DNA of 64,000 bases from Desulfitibacter alkalitolerans DSM 16504 (lineage in GTDB: Bacteria > Bacillota > DSM-16504 > Desulfitibacterales > Desulfitibacteraceae), in NCBI RefSeq assembly GCF_000620305.1, contig NZ_KK211101.1:186001-250000 (forward strand). The letters are read 5' to 3'. The notes under the pieces are model-generated. The model was given only the letters and a program-made list of their open reading frames with translations. It was not told where the DNA came from and made no database searches. Of this stretch, positions 1 through 8,478 are shown in pieces (position 1 is the first letter of the stretch; each line of letters begins with the position of its first letter). The translations under genes were made by a program, and so were the position numbers.

Positions 1-1
1 G

Positions 2-562
2 GAAAGCATTAAGTTTTTTGCCAGCCAATCCCACGGAAGGTTCAGATTTGTAACAAAATACACCAATGTTGATTCTCTGTTAAACATAACCCATGGAGGT
101 AATACTCGCTTTCGTTTCAGTATAAACACACCTTTTGTAATAACCAAATACGAGCATAATACTCCTGCCTTAGATGATCGTCTAGAAGCAGCCAGGAAAG
201 TAGCAGCTGCAGGATACCCTCTAGGTTTTATTATAGGGCCGGTCATAGTATATGACGGTTGGGAGGTTGATTATAAAACACTATTTTTAAATTTACAGGC
301 TGGTTTAGCCAGGGTGGTTAAGGAGCCCTTAACCTTTGAAATTATAACCCATCGCTATACAGCAAGAGCTAAGAAAAACATAATGGATATTTTTCCAAAA
401 AACAATCTCCCCATGGATGAGTCAGAACGCCAGCTAAAATATGGCCAGTTTGGCTATACAAAGTACTTATATCCTAAGGAAGAAATGAAAAATATTAATC
501 AAGTTTTTGAAGGCTTGGTAGAGAAATACTTGCCGAATAGCAGGATAGAATACTTTGTTTAG
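2..562 (+). CDS. splB: Spore photoproduct lyase, C-terminal part (5' end outside window)
   Basis: The reading frame is open from the first bases of the window to the stop at 562, so only the last 186 codons are present. Residues such as RFRFSIN, GFIIGPV and the closing KNIMDIFPK...LPMDE...KYGQFGYTKYLYPK block match the C-terminal half of spore photoproduct lyase, the radical-SAM enzyme that directly reverses the 5-thyminyl-5,6-dihydrothymine lesion in UV-damaged spore DNA during germination. The CxxxC iron-sulfur motif lies in the missing N-terminal half. An internal ATG-like start would give only 82 residues and is not credible, because homology continues upstream of it. A hairpin terminator follows at 643-674. 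The family assignment is recognition from memory of conserved blocks; the gene implies an endospore former. Confidence 0.88.
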   Translation, partial: ESIKFFASQSHGRFRFVTKYTNVDSLLNITHGGNTRFRFSINTPFVITKYEHNTPALDDRLEAARKVAAAGYPLGFIIGPVIVYDGWEVDYKTLFLNLQAGLARVVKEPLTFEIITHRYTARAKKNIMDIFPKNNLPMDESERQLKYGQFGYTKYLYPKEEMKNINQVFEGLVEKYLPNSRIEYFV

Positions 563-642
563 AAAAACAATTTACCTCTCAATTTCGTAAGCTGCTTCAT
601 ATGATGGAACCTGCTAATAAGAGCAAAAGATATTATGAAGGT

Positions 643-674
643 AAAAAGCATTAAGGAAGCTTAATGCTTTTTAA
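643..674 (+). terminator. Rho-independent terminator after splB
   Basis: Perfect 12-bp stem (AAAAAGCATTAA with TTAATGCTTTTT) around a 6-nt loop, ending in a T run. It separates splB from mobB. Confidence 0.8.
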
Positions 675-750
675 ATGAAGGAGTAAAAGGATTTATGTAG
701 AAATGTAGTTTATAAACAGTTCAATGCAAAGAACAGAAAGTAGGTTTGAT

Positions 751-1251
751 ATGGCACAAGTAATTTCATTTGTTGGTAGATCTAACGTGGGTAAAACCAC
801 CCATTTAGAGAAGGTGATAGCCGAAATTAAAAGACGGGGCTATAAACTAGCTACAATCAAACATGATGTACATGGGTTTGACATTGATGTACCAGGTAAG
901 GACACATGGAGACACGGTCAGGCTGGTGCAGATAGTGTTGTTATCTCATCGCCTAATAAAATTGCTATAATTGAAAAAGTTTCAGAGGAGAAAACCCTGG
1001 ATGAAATAGCACAAAAACTGCAAAATGTGGACATAATTATAACTGAAGGGTACAAAAGAGGTAATAAGCCCAAGGTTGAGATAGTTAGAAGGGAAAGATC
1101 AGCACAGCCTATATGTGAGCCCATGGAATTATTTGCCTTAGTTACAGATTGTGATATTAGCATGGATGTACCCAAATTTGGTTTTCACCAGGTAGCAGAG
1201 CTGGTGGATCTAATTGAAGAAAAATTCATTAATAAAAAAGACTTTGTCTAA
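751..1251 (+). CDS. mobB: Molybdopterin-guanine dinucleotide biosynthesis adaptor MobB
   Basis: A 166-residue P-loop GTP-binding protein. GRSNVGKTTH at residues 9-18 is the Walker A loop, followed by TIKHDVHGFDID, GKDTWRHGQAGA and IITEGYKRG, which together are the MobB signature. MobB helps MobA attach GMP to molybdopterin to make the bis-MGD cofactor, so the organism probably makes molybdo- or tungsto-enzymes. The start at 751 is preferred over an in-frame ATG at 724 because only the former has a purine-rich AGTAGG seven bases upstream, and homology begins there. The gene stands alone between two terminators; no other molybdenum cofactor gene is visible nearby. Confidence 0.9.
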   Translation: MAQVISFVGRSNVGKTTHLEKVIAEIKRRGYKLATIKHDVHGFDIDVPGKDTWRHGQAGADSVVISSPNKIAIIEKVSEEKTLDEIAQKLQNVDIIITEGYKRGNKPKVEIVRRERSAQPICEPMELFALVTDCDISMDVPKFGFHQVAELVDLIEEKFINKKDFV

Positions 1252-1271
1252 AGATGACAAGGTCTTTTTTA
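1240..1271 (+). terminator. Rho-independent terminator after mobB
   Basis: GACTTTGTC pairs with GACAAGGTC (one G-U pair) and is followed by TTTTTT. The left arm overlaps the last codons of mobB. Confidence 0.75.
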
Positions 1272-1454
1272 TTCTCGCCCCTTTTTGTCAATATTCATAA
1301 ACTTGCTTGAAAAAAGAAGAAATTGTGGAATTTTAAAAAATAATTAGGTGTTTTTAATTAATAATGTAGAAAAAATAGCAAAAGAAGGAAATAATAACCA
1401 TATAAAGAATACACTAAAGTGGTTAAAATATTACAGCTGGTTTGGAGGTATACC

Positions 1455-1961
1455 ATGGATTTTGTTAAAACCCTTATTATTGCAGGGAGCATGCTTGTTT
1501 ACCTAGGCTTTGCTCCTATTACAACTGACCATTATACTTTGAGTCACCAAAGCAATAATCACTATGAGCAAAAGGATCATGAAACCTGGTGGGAAGAATA
1601 TCATAAACTGCCCAGGAAAAGTGGGGCTTTAGCTGACAGGATTACTCAAGCCCTAGAATATAGTGGATGGCTTAACGAACCATTAGAAGATGTCATTGTT
1701 AAACTTGAGGAATTTTATGGAGAGCCTTTGTTAAGTGAGATTGTTAAATCTGTATCTGAATTTAGAGCAACCCCAACTGACTGGCATTATTTATATAAGG
1801 TAGATAGTGTGTATTTGCTGCAAAAGCATGGTGAAAAAACATATTTAATTGTTGAGGTGCTGGAACTACTAAATGATGAAATAATTGATAAGGCCCTTGC
1901 ACTAATTATAATTAATAGTGATTCTAAGATAATTGAACAGGATTTCAGGTGGGGGTATTAA
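1455..1961 (+). CDS. Hypothetical membrane-anchored or exported protein
   Basis: A 168-residue protein I do not recognise. The start at 1455 is chosen because GGAGG lies at 1444-1448; an in-frame start at 1419 has no ribosome binding site. The first about 20 residues (MDFVKTLIIAGSMLVYLGFA) form a short basic-hydrophobic segment that fits a signal peptide or N-terminal anchor. The rest is mixed charged, with WWEEYHKLP and KTYLIVEVLELL stretches and no cysteine pair or catalytic motif that I can name. It lies alone between the mobB terminator and the fmdB promoter. Confidence 0.6.
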   Translation: MDFVKTLIIAGSMLVYLGFAPITTDHYTLSHQSNNHYEQKDHETWWEEYHKLPRKSGALADRITQALEYSGWLNEPLEDVIVKLEEFYGEPLLSEIVKSVSEFRATPTDWHYLYKVDSVYLLQKHGEKTYLIVEVLELLNDEIIDKALALIIINSDSKIIEQDFRWGY

Positions 1962-1993
1962 CCTAGTATTTCTTTAAAAAAATTACAGAAGTC

Positions 1994-2022
1994 TTGTCAA
2001 TTTCACCATGTTATTTTATACT
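1994..2022 (+). promoter_or_regulatory. Putative sigma-A promoter for the fmdB gene
   Basis: TTGTCA at 1994-1999, a 17-nt spacer and TATACT at 2017-2022, about 100 bp before the FmdB start. The leader between promoter and start contains no obvious riboswitch that I can identify. Confidence 0.55.
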
Positions 2023-2123
2023 TAATGTTGCTGGGAATAAAGTAATGCACATTAAATCTAACTATTCTAGTATAAAAAATGTAAAAAACATAGAAGTATT
2101 GTACAAAAAGGAGGAAACTTTAA

Positions 2124-2375
2124 ATGCCAACTTACGAGTATAAATGTGAAAAATGTGGTGTTTTTGAAAAAATGCAGCCAATTACTGAAAACCCTTTAAC
2201 CAGCTGCCCTGAATGTGAAGGTAGGGTTCAAAGACTTATCAGCAAAAATGTGCATGTAGTATATAAGGGTGGTGGTTTCTACACCACTGACAATCGCAGC
2301 CCAGATTATAAGTGTTCTGAGGGTAAATGCTCTGATGGTAAATGTTCAAATGACTCCGGCAGCAAGGCCAGCTAA
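2124..2375 (+). CDS. FmdB-family zinc ribbon protein
   Basis: An 83-residue protein starting MPTYEYKCEKCG, with the second cysteine pair in SCPECEG, the standard FmdB zinc ribbon (CxxC...CxxC). The tail is rich in short KCSxGKCS repeats with four extra cysteines, giving a basic, Gly/Ser/Cys tail common in this family. Members are often called putative regulatory proteins after FmdB of methylotrophs, but the biochemical role is not established. A GGAGG ribosome binding site precedes the ATG. A terminator stem starts inside the last codons. Confidence 0.88.
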   Translation: MPTYEYKCEKCGVFEKMQPITENPLTSCPECEGRVQRLISKNVHVVYKGGGFYTTDNRSPDYKCSEGKCSDGKCSNDSGSKAS

Positions 2376-2388
2376 GCTGCCTTTTTTT
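2358..2388 (+). terminator. Rho-independent terminator overlapping the fmdB stop
   Basis: GGCAGC and GCTGCC pair around a 12-nt loop and run into seven Ts. The left arm is coding. Confidence 0.7.
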
Positions 2389-2420
2389 CATATACTCTTT
2401 AATGTTAAGGAAAGGTAATT

Positions 2421-3539
2421 ATGGGTCGAGAATTAAAGGAGTTTTTAATTAATAAAATAGCTGCAGGGCCTTTGCGATTTTATGATTTTATGAAATATGC
2501 GTTGTATCATCCTTGTTGGGGATACTATGTAAAGGATAAAATTAAAATAGGGAAGGAAGGGGATTTCTATACTAGTCCCCATGTACATAGTGCCTTTGGA
2601 CATTGCATAGCAGATCAACTTCACGAGATGTGGACAATCTGCCATAAGCCCAAGGACTTTTACTTAGTCGAGGCGGGGCCTGGGACAGGCTTATTAGCAG
2701 GTGATATCCTGGAGTACTGTCAAAAGCATGAAGATTTCTTTACAGCAATTAAATATGTATTAATGGAAACCAGCCCTTATATGATTGAGATACAAAAGAA
2801 TAAACTGGAGAAATATGCTGCCAAATGCATATGGATAAAGTCCCTTGCCAGCTTGAACAGCTTTACAGGAGTAGTTTTTTCCAATGAATTGTTAGATGCT
2901 TTTCCTGTACATAAGGTTACAAAAATAGGTAATGAATTAAAAGAAGTCTATATCAATTATCAAGATGGCTCCTTTTATGAGACTCCTGGTGAAATATCTA
3001 CCCATGATATTATGGTCTATATTAATGAATTACATATTGAGTTAAAAGATGGGCAAGAATTAGAGATAAATTTAGAAGCCAAAGAATGGTTGACAGAGCT
3101 GGCTTCAAAGCTGGATAAGGGTTTTGTAATAACAATTGATTATGGTTACAAGATAAGCGAATTAGATGAGCCCTTCAGGTTTAAGGGTACATTAATGAGC
3201 TATTCCAACCATACAAGCACTGAGGATGTTCTGGGGCATCCAGGAGAGCAGGATATAACCTCCCATGTGAACTTTTCTGCTTTAAAGCATTTTGGGGAAA
3301 AGGTCGGATTACAAACTGCAGGGTACACCTCCCAGATGAGATTTCTAATTAACTTAGGTATAGCAGATAAAATGACCCTAGGACCTGATGTTGAAGGTGT
3401 AAAAAACTCATTGGCATTAAAAAGACTTACCTTGCCTGATGGCATGGGTGAGAGATTTAAGGTTTTGGTACAGTATAAAGGGTTGGAAGTAACAAAATTA
3501 AAAGGTTTAAGCGGTTTTTTTGATACCTTAAAAATATAA
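2421..3539 (+). CDS. MidA/NDUFAF7-family SAM-dependent methyltransferase
   Basis: A 372-residue protein of the family that includes mitochondrial NDUFAF7/MidA (protein arginine methyltransferase of a complex I subunit). The N-terminal block RFYDFMKYALYHPCWGYY, the GDFYTSPHVHSAFGHCIADQL block and the SAM-binding EAGPGTGLLAGDIL motif (about residues 82-95) are diagnostic. SNELLDAFPVHKV and ITIDYGY are also family motifs. The bacterial substrate is unknown. It lies 28 bp before speE, so co-transcription with the polyamine genes is likely, although a functional link is only inferred from position. Confidence 0.85.
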   Translation: MGRELKEFLINKIAAGPLRFYDFMKYALYHPCWGYYVKDKIKIGKEGDFYTSPHVHSAFGHCIADQLHEMWTICHKPKDFYLVEAGPGTGLLAGDILEYCQKHEDFFTAIKYVLMETSPYMIEIQKNKLEKYAAKCIWIKSLASLNSFTGVVFSNELLDAFPVHKVTKIGNELKEVYINYQDGSFYETPGEISTHDIMVYINELHIELKDGQELEINLEAKEWLTELASKLDKGFVITIDYGYKISELDEPFRFKGTLMSYSNHTSTEDVLGHPGEQDITSHVNFSALKHFGEKVGLQTAGYTSQMRFLINLGIADKMTLGPDVEGVKNSLALKRLTLPDGMGERFKVLVQYKGLEVTKLKGLSGFFDTLKI

Positions 3540-3567
3540 AACATGAAATAAAGGAGGATAATTTTCA

Positions 3568-4398
3568 ATGGAAGGAATTTGGTTTACAGAAAAACAACTG
3601 CCAGGATTAGCTGTTTCTTGTCTAGTAAAGAAAACATTGCACCATGAAAAAAGTGAGTATCAAGATGTGAAGGTTGTTGAAACTGATACCTTTGGTACAA
3701 TGCTGCTTCTTGATAACGTTATACAAACTAATGTAAGAGATGAGTTCATCTATCATGAAATGATTAGCTTTCCAGCACTTAATACCCATCCAAACCCTGA
3801 AAACGTACTGGTCATAGGAGGAGGAGATGGAGGAACCATTAGAGAGGTGGCTAAACATCCCAGAGTTAAAAAAGCCACTTTGGTTGAAATTGATGGAGTA
3901 GTAGTAGAGGTGAGTAAAAAGTATTTACCGACAATTGCTGCTGGATTAGAAGACCCAAAGGTGGAGGTCAAGATTGATGATGGCATTAAACATGTAAAGG
4001 ATAACAAGAATACATATGATGTAATCCTGGTTGATTCCACAGATCCAATTGGGCCAGCGGTTGGCCTATTTGCAAAGGAATTCTATACTGATGTATTTAA
4101 TGCATTAAAGGAAGATGGAATCTTTGTTGCCCAAACTGCTTCACCTGTGTTTAATGGAGAAATGATTAAGAGAATCCATAAGGATTTAGGTGAAATCTTC
4201 CCGGTTAAAGACCTCTATGTTGCCACAATACCTACATATCCTGGTGGATACTGGTGCTTCACCATGGGCAGCAAAAAGCACAGCCCGAGAGAAGTGGCAA
4301 AGGAAAGTATTGCTGCACCCAACACCAGGTACTACAGCCCAGATGTTCATTTTGGAGCCCTTGCACTTCCTCCCTTTGTTGAAGAATTAGTAAAGTAG
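3568..4398 (+). CDS. speE: Spermidine synthase (polyamine aminopropyltransferase)
   Basis: A 276-residue aminopropyltransferase, normal length. VLVIGGGDGGTIREV is the decarboxylated-SAM-binding glycine motif, and DVILVDSTDPIGPA carries the catalytic aspartate region; YPGGYWCFTMGSK is the usual C-terminal block. It transfers an aminopropyl group from decarboxylated SAM to putrescine to give spermidine in the cytoplasm. A strong AAGGAGG site precedes the ATG at 3568. The next gene, agmatinase, starts 13 bp after the stop and would supply putrescine, so the pair forms a polyamine operon. Confidence 0.93.
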   Translation: MEGIWFTEKQLPGLAVSCLVKKTLHHEKSEYQDVKVVETDTFGTMLLLDNVIQTNVRDEFIYHEMISFPALNTHPNPENVLVIGGGDGGTIREVAKHPRVKKATLVEIDGVVVEVSKKYLPTIAAGLEDPKVEVKIDDGIKHVKDNKNTYDVILVDSTDPIGPAVGLFAKEFYTDVFNALKEDGIFVAQTASPVFNGEMIKRIHKDLGEIFPVKDLYVATIPTYPGGYWCFTMGSKKHSPREVAKESIAAPNTRYYSPDVHFGALALPPFVEELVK

Positions 4399-4411
4399 CA
4401 GGTATAAAATA

Positions 4412-5275
4412 ATGGAAAACAGTTTTTATAAAAGCGGACAATTTTTAGGAGCAGTTTCTGAATATGATGGAGCCAGGGCTGTCATCTATGGTGCTCCCAT
4501 GGATTTTACTGTCTCCTTTAGGCCTGGCACTCGCTTTGGCCCTGAGAAAATAAGAAGTGTTTCTATTGTATTGGAGGAATATAGTCCATATCAGGACAGG
4601 CATCTGGAAGAGGTAGTCTTTTATGATGCAGGTGACCTTGCATTGCCCTTTGGCAATGTTGAAAAGAGTTTGCAGATGATATACCAAGCAACAAAAAGAC
4701 TCCATGAAGATAAGAAGTTTCCAATTCTTCTTGGTGGAGAGCATCTTGTAAGTCTACCTTCAATTCAGGCTGCCCATGAACATTTTAGAAACTTAAAAGT
4801 TATTCAATTTGATGCTCATGCGGATTTAAGAGAGGATTATGAGGGAGAACCTAACTCTCACGCTACTGTTATTCGAAAGGCGGCAGAATTAATTGGTGGC
4901 TCCAATGTATTTCAGTTGGGAATCCGCTCTGGAACAAGGGAAGAGTTTGATTACGGGAAGAGGAATACAAACTTCTATTTTAATCAGGTAATAGAACCTT
5001 TAAATGAAATCGTTGAAAAATGCAGCGCAGATCCGGTATATATAACAGTTGATATTGATGTGCTTGACCCAGCCTTTGCACCTGGAACTGGAACACCTGA
5101 ACCTGGGGGATTCTCTGTTAGAGATTTATTATATGGCTTCAAGGAGCTTGGTAAATTGAACATTGTAGGTTTTGATTTGGTAGAAGTGTCTCCTGCATAT
5201 GATAAATCAGATATAACATCTATAGCAGCTGCAAAGCTCGTGCGAGAAGCGCTTCTGGGCTTTGTCAAAACATAA
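4412..5275 (+). CDS. speB: Agmatinase (agmatine ureohydrolase)
   Basis: A 287-residue ureohydrolase. The two-manganese ligand motifs are present: GGEHLVSLP (His), QFDAHADLREDY (Asp-His-Asp), NSHATVIRK, and VDIDVLDPAFAPGTGTPEPGG (Asp-Asp and the family signature). It hydrolyses agmatine to putrescine and urea, directly upstream of SpeE in the pathway. It is translationally close to speE and ended by a strong terminator. Arginase is the main alternative for this fold, but pairing with speE favours agmatinase. Confidence 0.88.
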   Translation: MENSFYKSGQFLGAVSEYDGARAVIYGAPMDFTVSFRPGTRFGPEKIRSVSIVLEEYSPYQDRHLEEVVFYDAGDLALPFGNVEKSLQMIYQATKRLHEDKKFPILLGGEHLVSLPSIQAAHEHFRNLKVIQFDAHADLREDYEGEPNSHATVIRKAAELIGGSNVFQLGIRSGTREEFDYGKRNTNFYFNQVIEPLNEIVEKCSADPVYITVDIDVLDPAFAPGTGTPEPGGFSVRDLLYGFKELGKLNIVGFDLVEVSPAYDKSDITSIAAAKLVREALLGFVKT

Positions 5276-5277
5276 TA

Positions 5278-5313
5278 CTCTTGCATTTATAATGCAAGAG
5301 CATCCAATTTTTT
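5278..5313 (+). terminator. Rho-independent terminator of the speE-speB operon
   Basis: CTCTTGCATT and AATGCAAGAG form a perfect 10-bp stem with a 3-nt loop, followed by a T-rich run. Confidence 0.85.
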
Positions 5314-5443
5314 AGGGCACTTAATCTATTTACCGATAAAAACTATTTTATATGATACTTCAAAAAGGGCTTGTTATAATACAAGAACCGTGCTATAATA
5401 ATCAAGCGTTAGGACGGAAAGATAAATTACCAAGAAATTTCTT

Positions 5444-5472
5444 TTGACATTTATCTGAGTTTGATGTATACT
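5444..5472 (+). promoter_or_regulatory. Sigma-A promoter of the tRNA operon
   Basis: Consensus TTGACA at 5444-5449, exactly 17 nt, then TATACT at 5467-5472, 20 bp before tRNA-Asp. This near-perfect sequence is typical of stable RNA promoters. Confidence 0.9.
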
Positions 5473-5492
5473 AAATCTTGTCGGATTTAAGG

Positions 5493-5569
5493 GGAGCTGT
5501 GGTGTAGTGGTCTAACATACCGGCCTGTCACGCCGGGGATCGCGGGTTCGACTCCCGTCAGCTCCGCCA
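5493..5569 (+). tRNA. tRNA-Asp (GTC)
   Basis: 77 nt with encoded CCA. Acceptor stem GGAGCTG/CAGCTCC, anticodon stem CCGGC/GCCGG with loop CTGTCAC, so the anticodon is GTC. First gene of a five-tRNA operon. Confidence 0.96.
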
Positions 5570-5577
5570 TTTAATCT

Positions 5578-5653
<76 letters not shown>

Positions 5654-5660
5654 TTTTCAT

Positions 5661-5735
<75 letters not shown>

Positions 5736-5745
5736 TTTATGAAAT

Positions 5746-5820
5746 GGCGGCATAGCCAAGTGGTAAGGCAGAGGACTGCAAATCCTTTATTCCCCAGTTC
5801 AAATCTGGGTGCCGCCTCCA
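5746..5820 (+). tRNA. tRNA-Cys (GCA)
   Basis: 75 nt with encoded CCA. Acceptor GGCGGCA/TGCCGCC; anticodon stem GAGGA/TCCTT with loop CTGCAAA gives anticodon GCA. Confidence 0.96.
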
Positions 5821-5845
5821 TTAAAATACTAATATAATACTTCCT

Positions 5846-5934
5846 GCCGGGGTGGCGGAACAGGCAGACGCACAGGACTTAAAATCCTGCGGGACTTAAC
5901 TCCCGTATCGGTTCGATTCCGATCCCCGGCACCA
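5846..5934 (+). tRNA. tRNA-Leu (TAA)
   Basis: 89 nt with a long variable arm and encoded CCA. Acceptor GCCGGGG/CCCCGGC; anticodon loop CTTAAAA gives anticodon TAA. Its last 12 nt recur at 17,203-17,214, which suggests that this tRNA served as an integration site. Confidence 0.96.
5923..5934 (+). repeat. Putative att repeat: 3' end of tRNA-Leu (left copy)
   Basis: TCCCCGGCACCA at the tRNA-Leu 3' end is repeated exactly at 17,203-17,214. Direct repeats of a tRNA 3' end usually mark the two ends of an integrated island. Only 12 nt match, so this is suggestive rather than proven. Confidence 0.5.
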
Positions 5935-5960
5935 CTTACACAAAGGTTTCAGCGATTTAG

Positions 5961-5989
5961 AACAGTTGCCTAATAGCGGCTGTTTTTTT
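5961..5989 (+). terminator. Rho-independent terminator after the tRNA operon
   Basis: AACAGTTGC pairs with GCGGCTGTT (G-U pairs included) and runs into seven Ts. If the tRNA-Leu island model is right, this terminator came with the island. The rest of 5,990-6,246 shows no gene or structure that I can support. Confidence 0.7.
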
Positions 5990-6246
5990 GATTCGTTGCC
6001 ATGATTTTTTCTTGCCTTAATGTTATGACAGTGATACCTTCAGGGCCCTATGGCTATCATAAAGATAGAATGGGTTTATTTTTATATTATTGGAAAATGA
6101 AGTAAAAACTTAAGCTATAAGTAGGAAATTGGAAAAATTTATCGAATTTAACAGTGTAGTTACCTGTTAAAAGTAATGATTATAAATTGATCAAAGAATT
6201 AGTTTGCCGATTGGTATAGGTGACAGAGTTCAGGAACTGAAAGAAT

Positions 6247-6860
6247 ATGGGGGTTATGGAAAGGAAAATGAAAAGGTTTATTTATTATCCTGATTTTGAA
6301 GTGAGGGACGAGACTTGGTTGAAGTTTGCACCATTGTATCTTGAAGAAATCAATCCAATAATCCCATTTTCGGGAGAAAAACATCTAAGCAAAGAGTTTG
6401 CAAATCTAATTGAGAGTTCTGATTTAATTAAGCCAATTAGACCAACAGACAATCAAGGCAGGACCTCTTCCTTAGATGCAACAGGAAAAGATATGCAGAT
6501 GAAAAATACGAATTTGCTAAACTATATTCTGAGTGTTTGGAATTAATTGAAATATATATACCCCACGATTTCCTTTATCATAAGCTATATAAAAATGCAC
6601 TCAAAACAACACTTTTAAAGTCATTTAATATAAAAAAAACAGTAGCCTGGCTATTAGGTAAAGATTTTGAGTTATTTGAGTGGGTTACATTACCTCAAGA
6701 TGCTCTATATGTAAGTAAACAAAACTGGTACAATGAATTTAAGTCTAAAACCATAAATATAAATTATTTAGATAGACTAGATAGTTGCCGCAAAGAATTA
6801 TCGCTAATGCTAAAAGAAGCATCTGAAAAGTATTTAGTGTTACACAGCAAATTAAACTAG
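6247..6860 (+). pseudogene. Frameshifted gene, DUF6236-like
   Basis: Two overlapping frames cover one protein-like sequence. The first (6247-6546) reads FIYYPDFEVRDETWLKFAPLYLEEINPIIPF, and the second, in another frame, continues as ADEKYEFAKLYSECLELIEIYIP and carries on to 6860. The break lies near 6,450-6,490. The opening block resembles DUF6236, a family of unknown function often found in accessory regions; that assignment is from memory. As the sequence stands it cannot make a full-length product, so I call it a pseudogene. A sequencing indel is the alternative. The tail to about 6,950 is also decayed. Confidence 0.6.
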
Positions 6861-7165
6861 CATACCAAAGTCAAAATATATAAACCTAGAAATGAACAGA
6901 AAAAGAAGCAATTAGAGCAGATTAAACAATCTGCATCCAAGGAAAAATGCTAAAAAGGCAAATAGAGAAAACCAAAACCTTGAGGCGCTACCCCAAACCC
7001 CGGGATTTATCGCTTTCATTCTCCAAGAGTAAAAAGAAAAAGGGCAGCAAAGTGTACTACCCTTTTACTCTTTATAGAATCCCGACAGGCGCTCAGGTTG
7101 CATCCCTGCAGAACCCTAATATAAAACTTTAAATTAATTACGATGTAAAAATTTTGAAGGAAACG

Positions 7166-7174
7166 TGCTATAAT
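7166..7174 (+). promoter_or_regulatory. Extended -10 promoter of the toxin-antitoxin pair
   Basis: TGCTATAAT is a consensus extended -10 element, 37 bp before the antitoxin ATG. There is no good -35 at 17 nt, which fits an extended -10 promoter. Confidence 0.55.
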
Positions 7175-7211
7175 GTAGGTAGATAGAAGACAGATAAAGG
7201 GGTTGGGTCAG

Positions 7212-7466
7212 ATGAATTTCGTGAGAAAACTAGTCAATAGCAATATTTTTTCCGGAATAATTGATATTCCTCAAAGTATGAAAAATAGAAAAGTTGAAGT
7301 TATTATTAAGCCAGTAGATGATGAGGCTGATAAGAATAATAATACAGCAAGCATAATTAAACTACGAGGAGCCTTAAGTAAATACAAAAAACTTGACCTA
7401 ATAGATGAAGAAAAAAGAGCCTGGTCTATAGCAGTGGTGGAAAAACATGAAGATAACAGACGCTAA
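7212..7466 (+). CDS. Putative antitoxin of a PIN-type toxin-antitoxin pair
   Basis: An 84-residue acidic-basic protein. I take the ATG at 7212 because AAAGGGG lies at 7197-7202; the TTG at 7203 is too close. The N-terminal part (MNFVRKLVNSNIFSGIIDIPQSMKNRKVEVII) looks like a short DNA-binding antitoxin, and the C-terminal tail is charged and probably the toxin-neutralising part. The next gene overlaps by 20 nt and encodes a PIN-domain protein, the classic antitoxin-toxin order, so the role is inferred mainly from position. Confidence 0.65.
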   Translation: MNFVRKLVNSNIFSGIIDIPQSMKNRKVEVIIKPVDDEADKNNNTASIIKLRGALSKYKKLDLIDEEKRAWSIAVVEKHEDNRR

Positions 7467-7860
7467 TATAATACTAAGATACCTATTAGAAGACGTACCT
7501 GAGTTATCCAAGAAAGCTTCTGAAATTCTAGAAACCAATGAAATATTTATACCCAATGAAGTATTTGCTGAAATTGTATATGTTTTGGAAAAAGTTTATG
7601 AAGTAGACAGAGAAGAAATAAGCTCTACTCTTATGGAGTTAATTAATACTCAAAATATTAATGTAGCAGATAAAATAGTGCTGAATAAGGCATTAGAGCT
7701 TTACTCAGCAACAAAGTTTGATTTTATTGACACTATTTTGTACTCCTATAATAAATATAAGAATTATAAAGTTTTTACTTTCGATAAAAAGTGGATACGC
7801 TATCTTTTAAGTCTACCATCCCAAAACACATTTTTCATTTTTAGTGCTATGACCAAATGA
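7447..7860 (+). CDS. PIN-domain ribonuclease toxin (VapC-like)
   Basis: A 137-residue PIN protein. The acidic residues expected in the nuclease centre are visible: Asp4 in ITDANIILRYL, Glu near residue 38-42 in FIPNEVFAEIVYVLE, and Asp pair in KFDFIDTILY, with a further Asp in VFTFDKKW. PIN toxins cut tRNA or mRNA and are held inactive by the antitoxin encoded just upstream; the 20-nt overlap implies translational coupling. The extreme C-terminus (about 20 residues after RYLLSLP) looks unusual for the family and might be altered by a nearby junction. Confidence 0.8.
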   Translation: MKITDANIILRYLLEDVPELSKKASEILETNEIFIPNEVFAEIVYVLEKVYEVDREEISSTLMELINTQNINVADKIVLNKALELYSATKFDFIDTILYSYNKYKNYKVFTFDKKWIRYLLSLPSQNTFFIFSAMTK

Positions 7861-8048
7861 CCCACTGCAAACAAGCAGTAATAATAGATATACAGTAATG
7901 CTCCTGGAGTTAATTATTAAATTGCTGATAACAGGATTGGTTTCAGGCATAAACATTTCAGACTTACTAAGAAATAATGTTTCTACGTAGAAATTCCATA
8001 AATATGGTTTTCTGTCAGTCATTCTTAAACCAACAAGCGATAGCTATA

Positions 8049-8084
8049 TAAAAAAGAGACGGCTACTATGCACACCGGCTCTTT
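8049..8084 (-). terminator. Terminator at the end of the IS21-like operon
   Basis: On the minus strand AAAGAGCCGG pairs with CCGTCTCTTT (one mismatch) and is followed by TTTTA. It lies just after the last ORF of the minus-strand operon. Confidence 0.6.
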
Positions 8085-8092
8085 AAATTTAG

Positions 8093-8395
8093 CTATTTAT
8101 TTCTTAGATGCTTCTTTTTAGCCTTATAAGATAGAATATCTCCTTTAGCCTCACGTAACTTCTCCTCAAAAACTGTCTTAAACCAAGCAGTTCGGTTTTT
8201 AGTTGGCGGATACTGATACAATTTATCGCTTAGCTTACAAATAGCTTCAATCATCTCGATTTGACCATAAGCTAACTCCTTGGCCCTCTTAACAGCTAGA
8301 GGCAATAGGTCATGGAACCCGGTGATAACAAAGAACTCTTCTAACTTCCTATTTTGCATATTACCGTTAGGGTTCGTAATAAATTGGGTAAACAT
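8093..8395 (-). CDS. Small accessory protein of the IS21-like operon
   Basis: A 100-residue basic protein with no family I can name. It contains RAKELAYGQIEMIEAICKLSDKLYQYPPTKNRTAWFKTVFEEKL and a lysine-rich tail (KAKKKHLRNK), which suggests nucleic-acid contact. AAGGAGG precedes the ATG on the minus strand. It lies 84 bp after istB and before the operon terminator, so it is probably co-transcribed with the transposition genes. Confidence 0.6.
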   Translation of the reverse strand: MFTQFITNPNGNMQNRKLEEFFVITGFHDLLPLAVKRAKELAYGQIEMIEAICKLSDKLYQYPPTKNRTAWFKTVFEEKLREAKGDILSYKAKKKHLRNK

Positions 8396-8478
8396 ACTCC
8401 AATACCTCCTTTATAAAGGTCTAATAAAGCTTCTTAAAAAGCTTAAGCTATAGATACTACAATAAGTTCCTTTAAATC

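Noticed and set aside
6947-7132. 61-codon frame on the plus strand
   Set aside because: No ribosome binding site and a composition of repeated Lys/Pro/Arg without any family; it lies in decayed DNA.
8002-8030. Similarity between TATGGTTTTCTGT near 8,003 and TATGGATTTTCTGT near 17,133 as ends of the IS21-like element
   Set aside because: The repeats are direct, short and AT-rich, and no matching inverted TG...CA ends could be aligned, so I left the element ends open.
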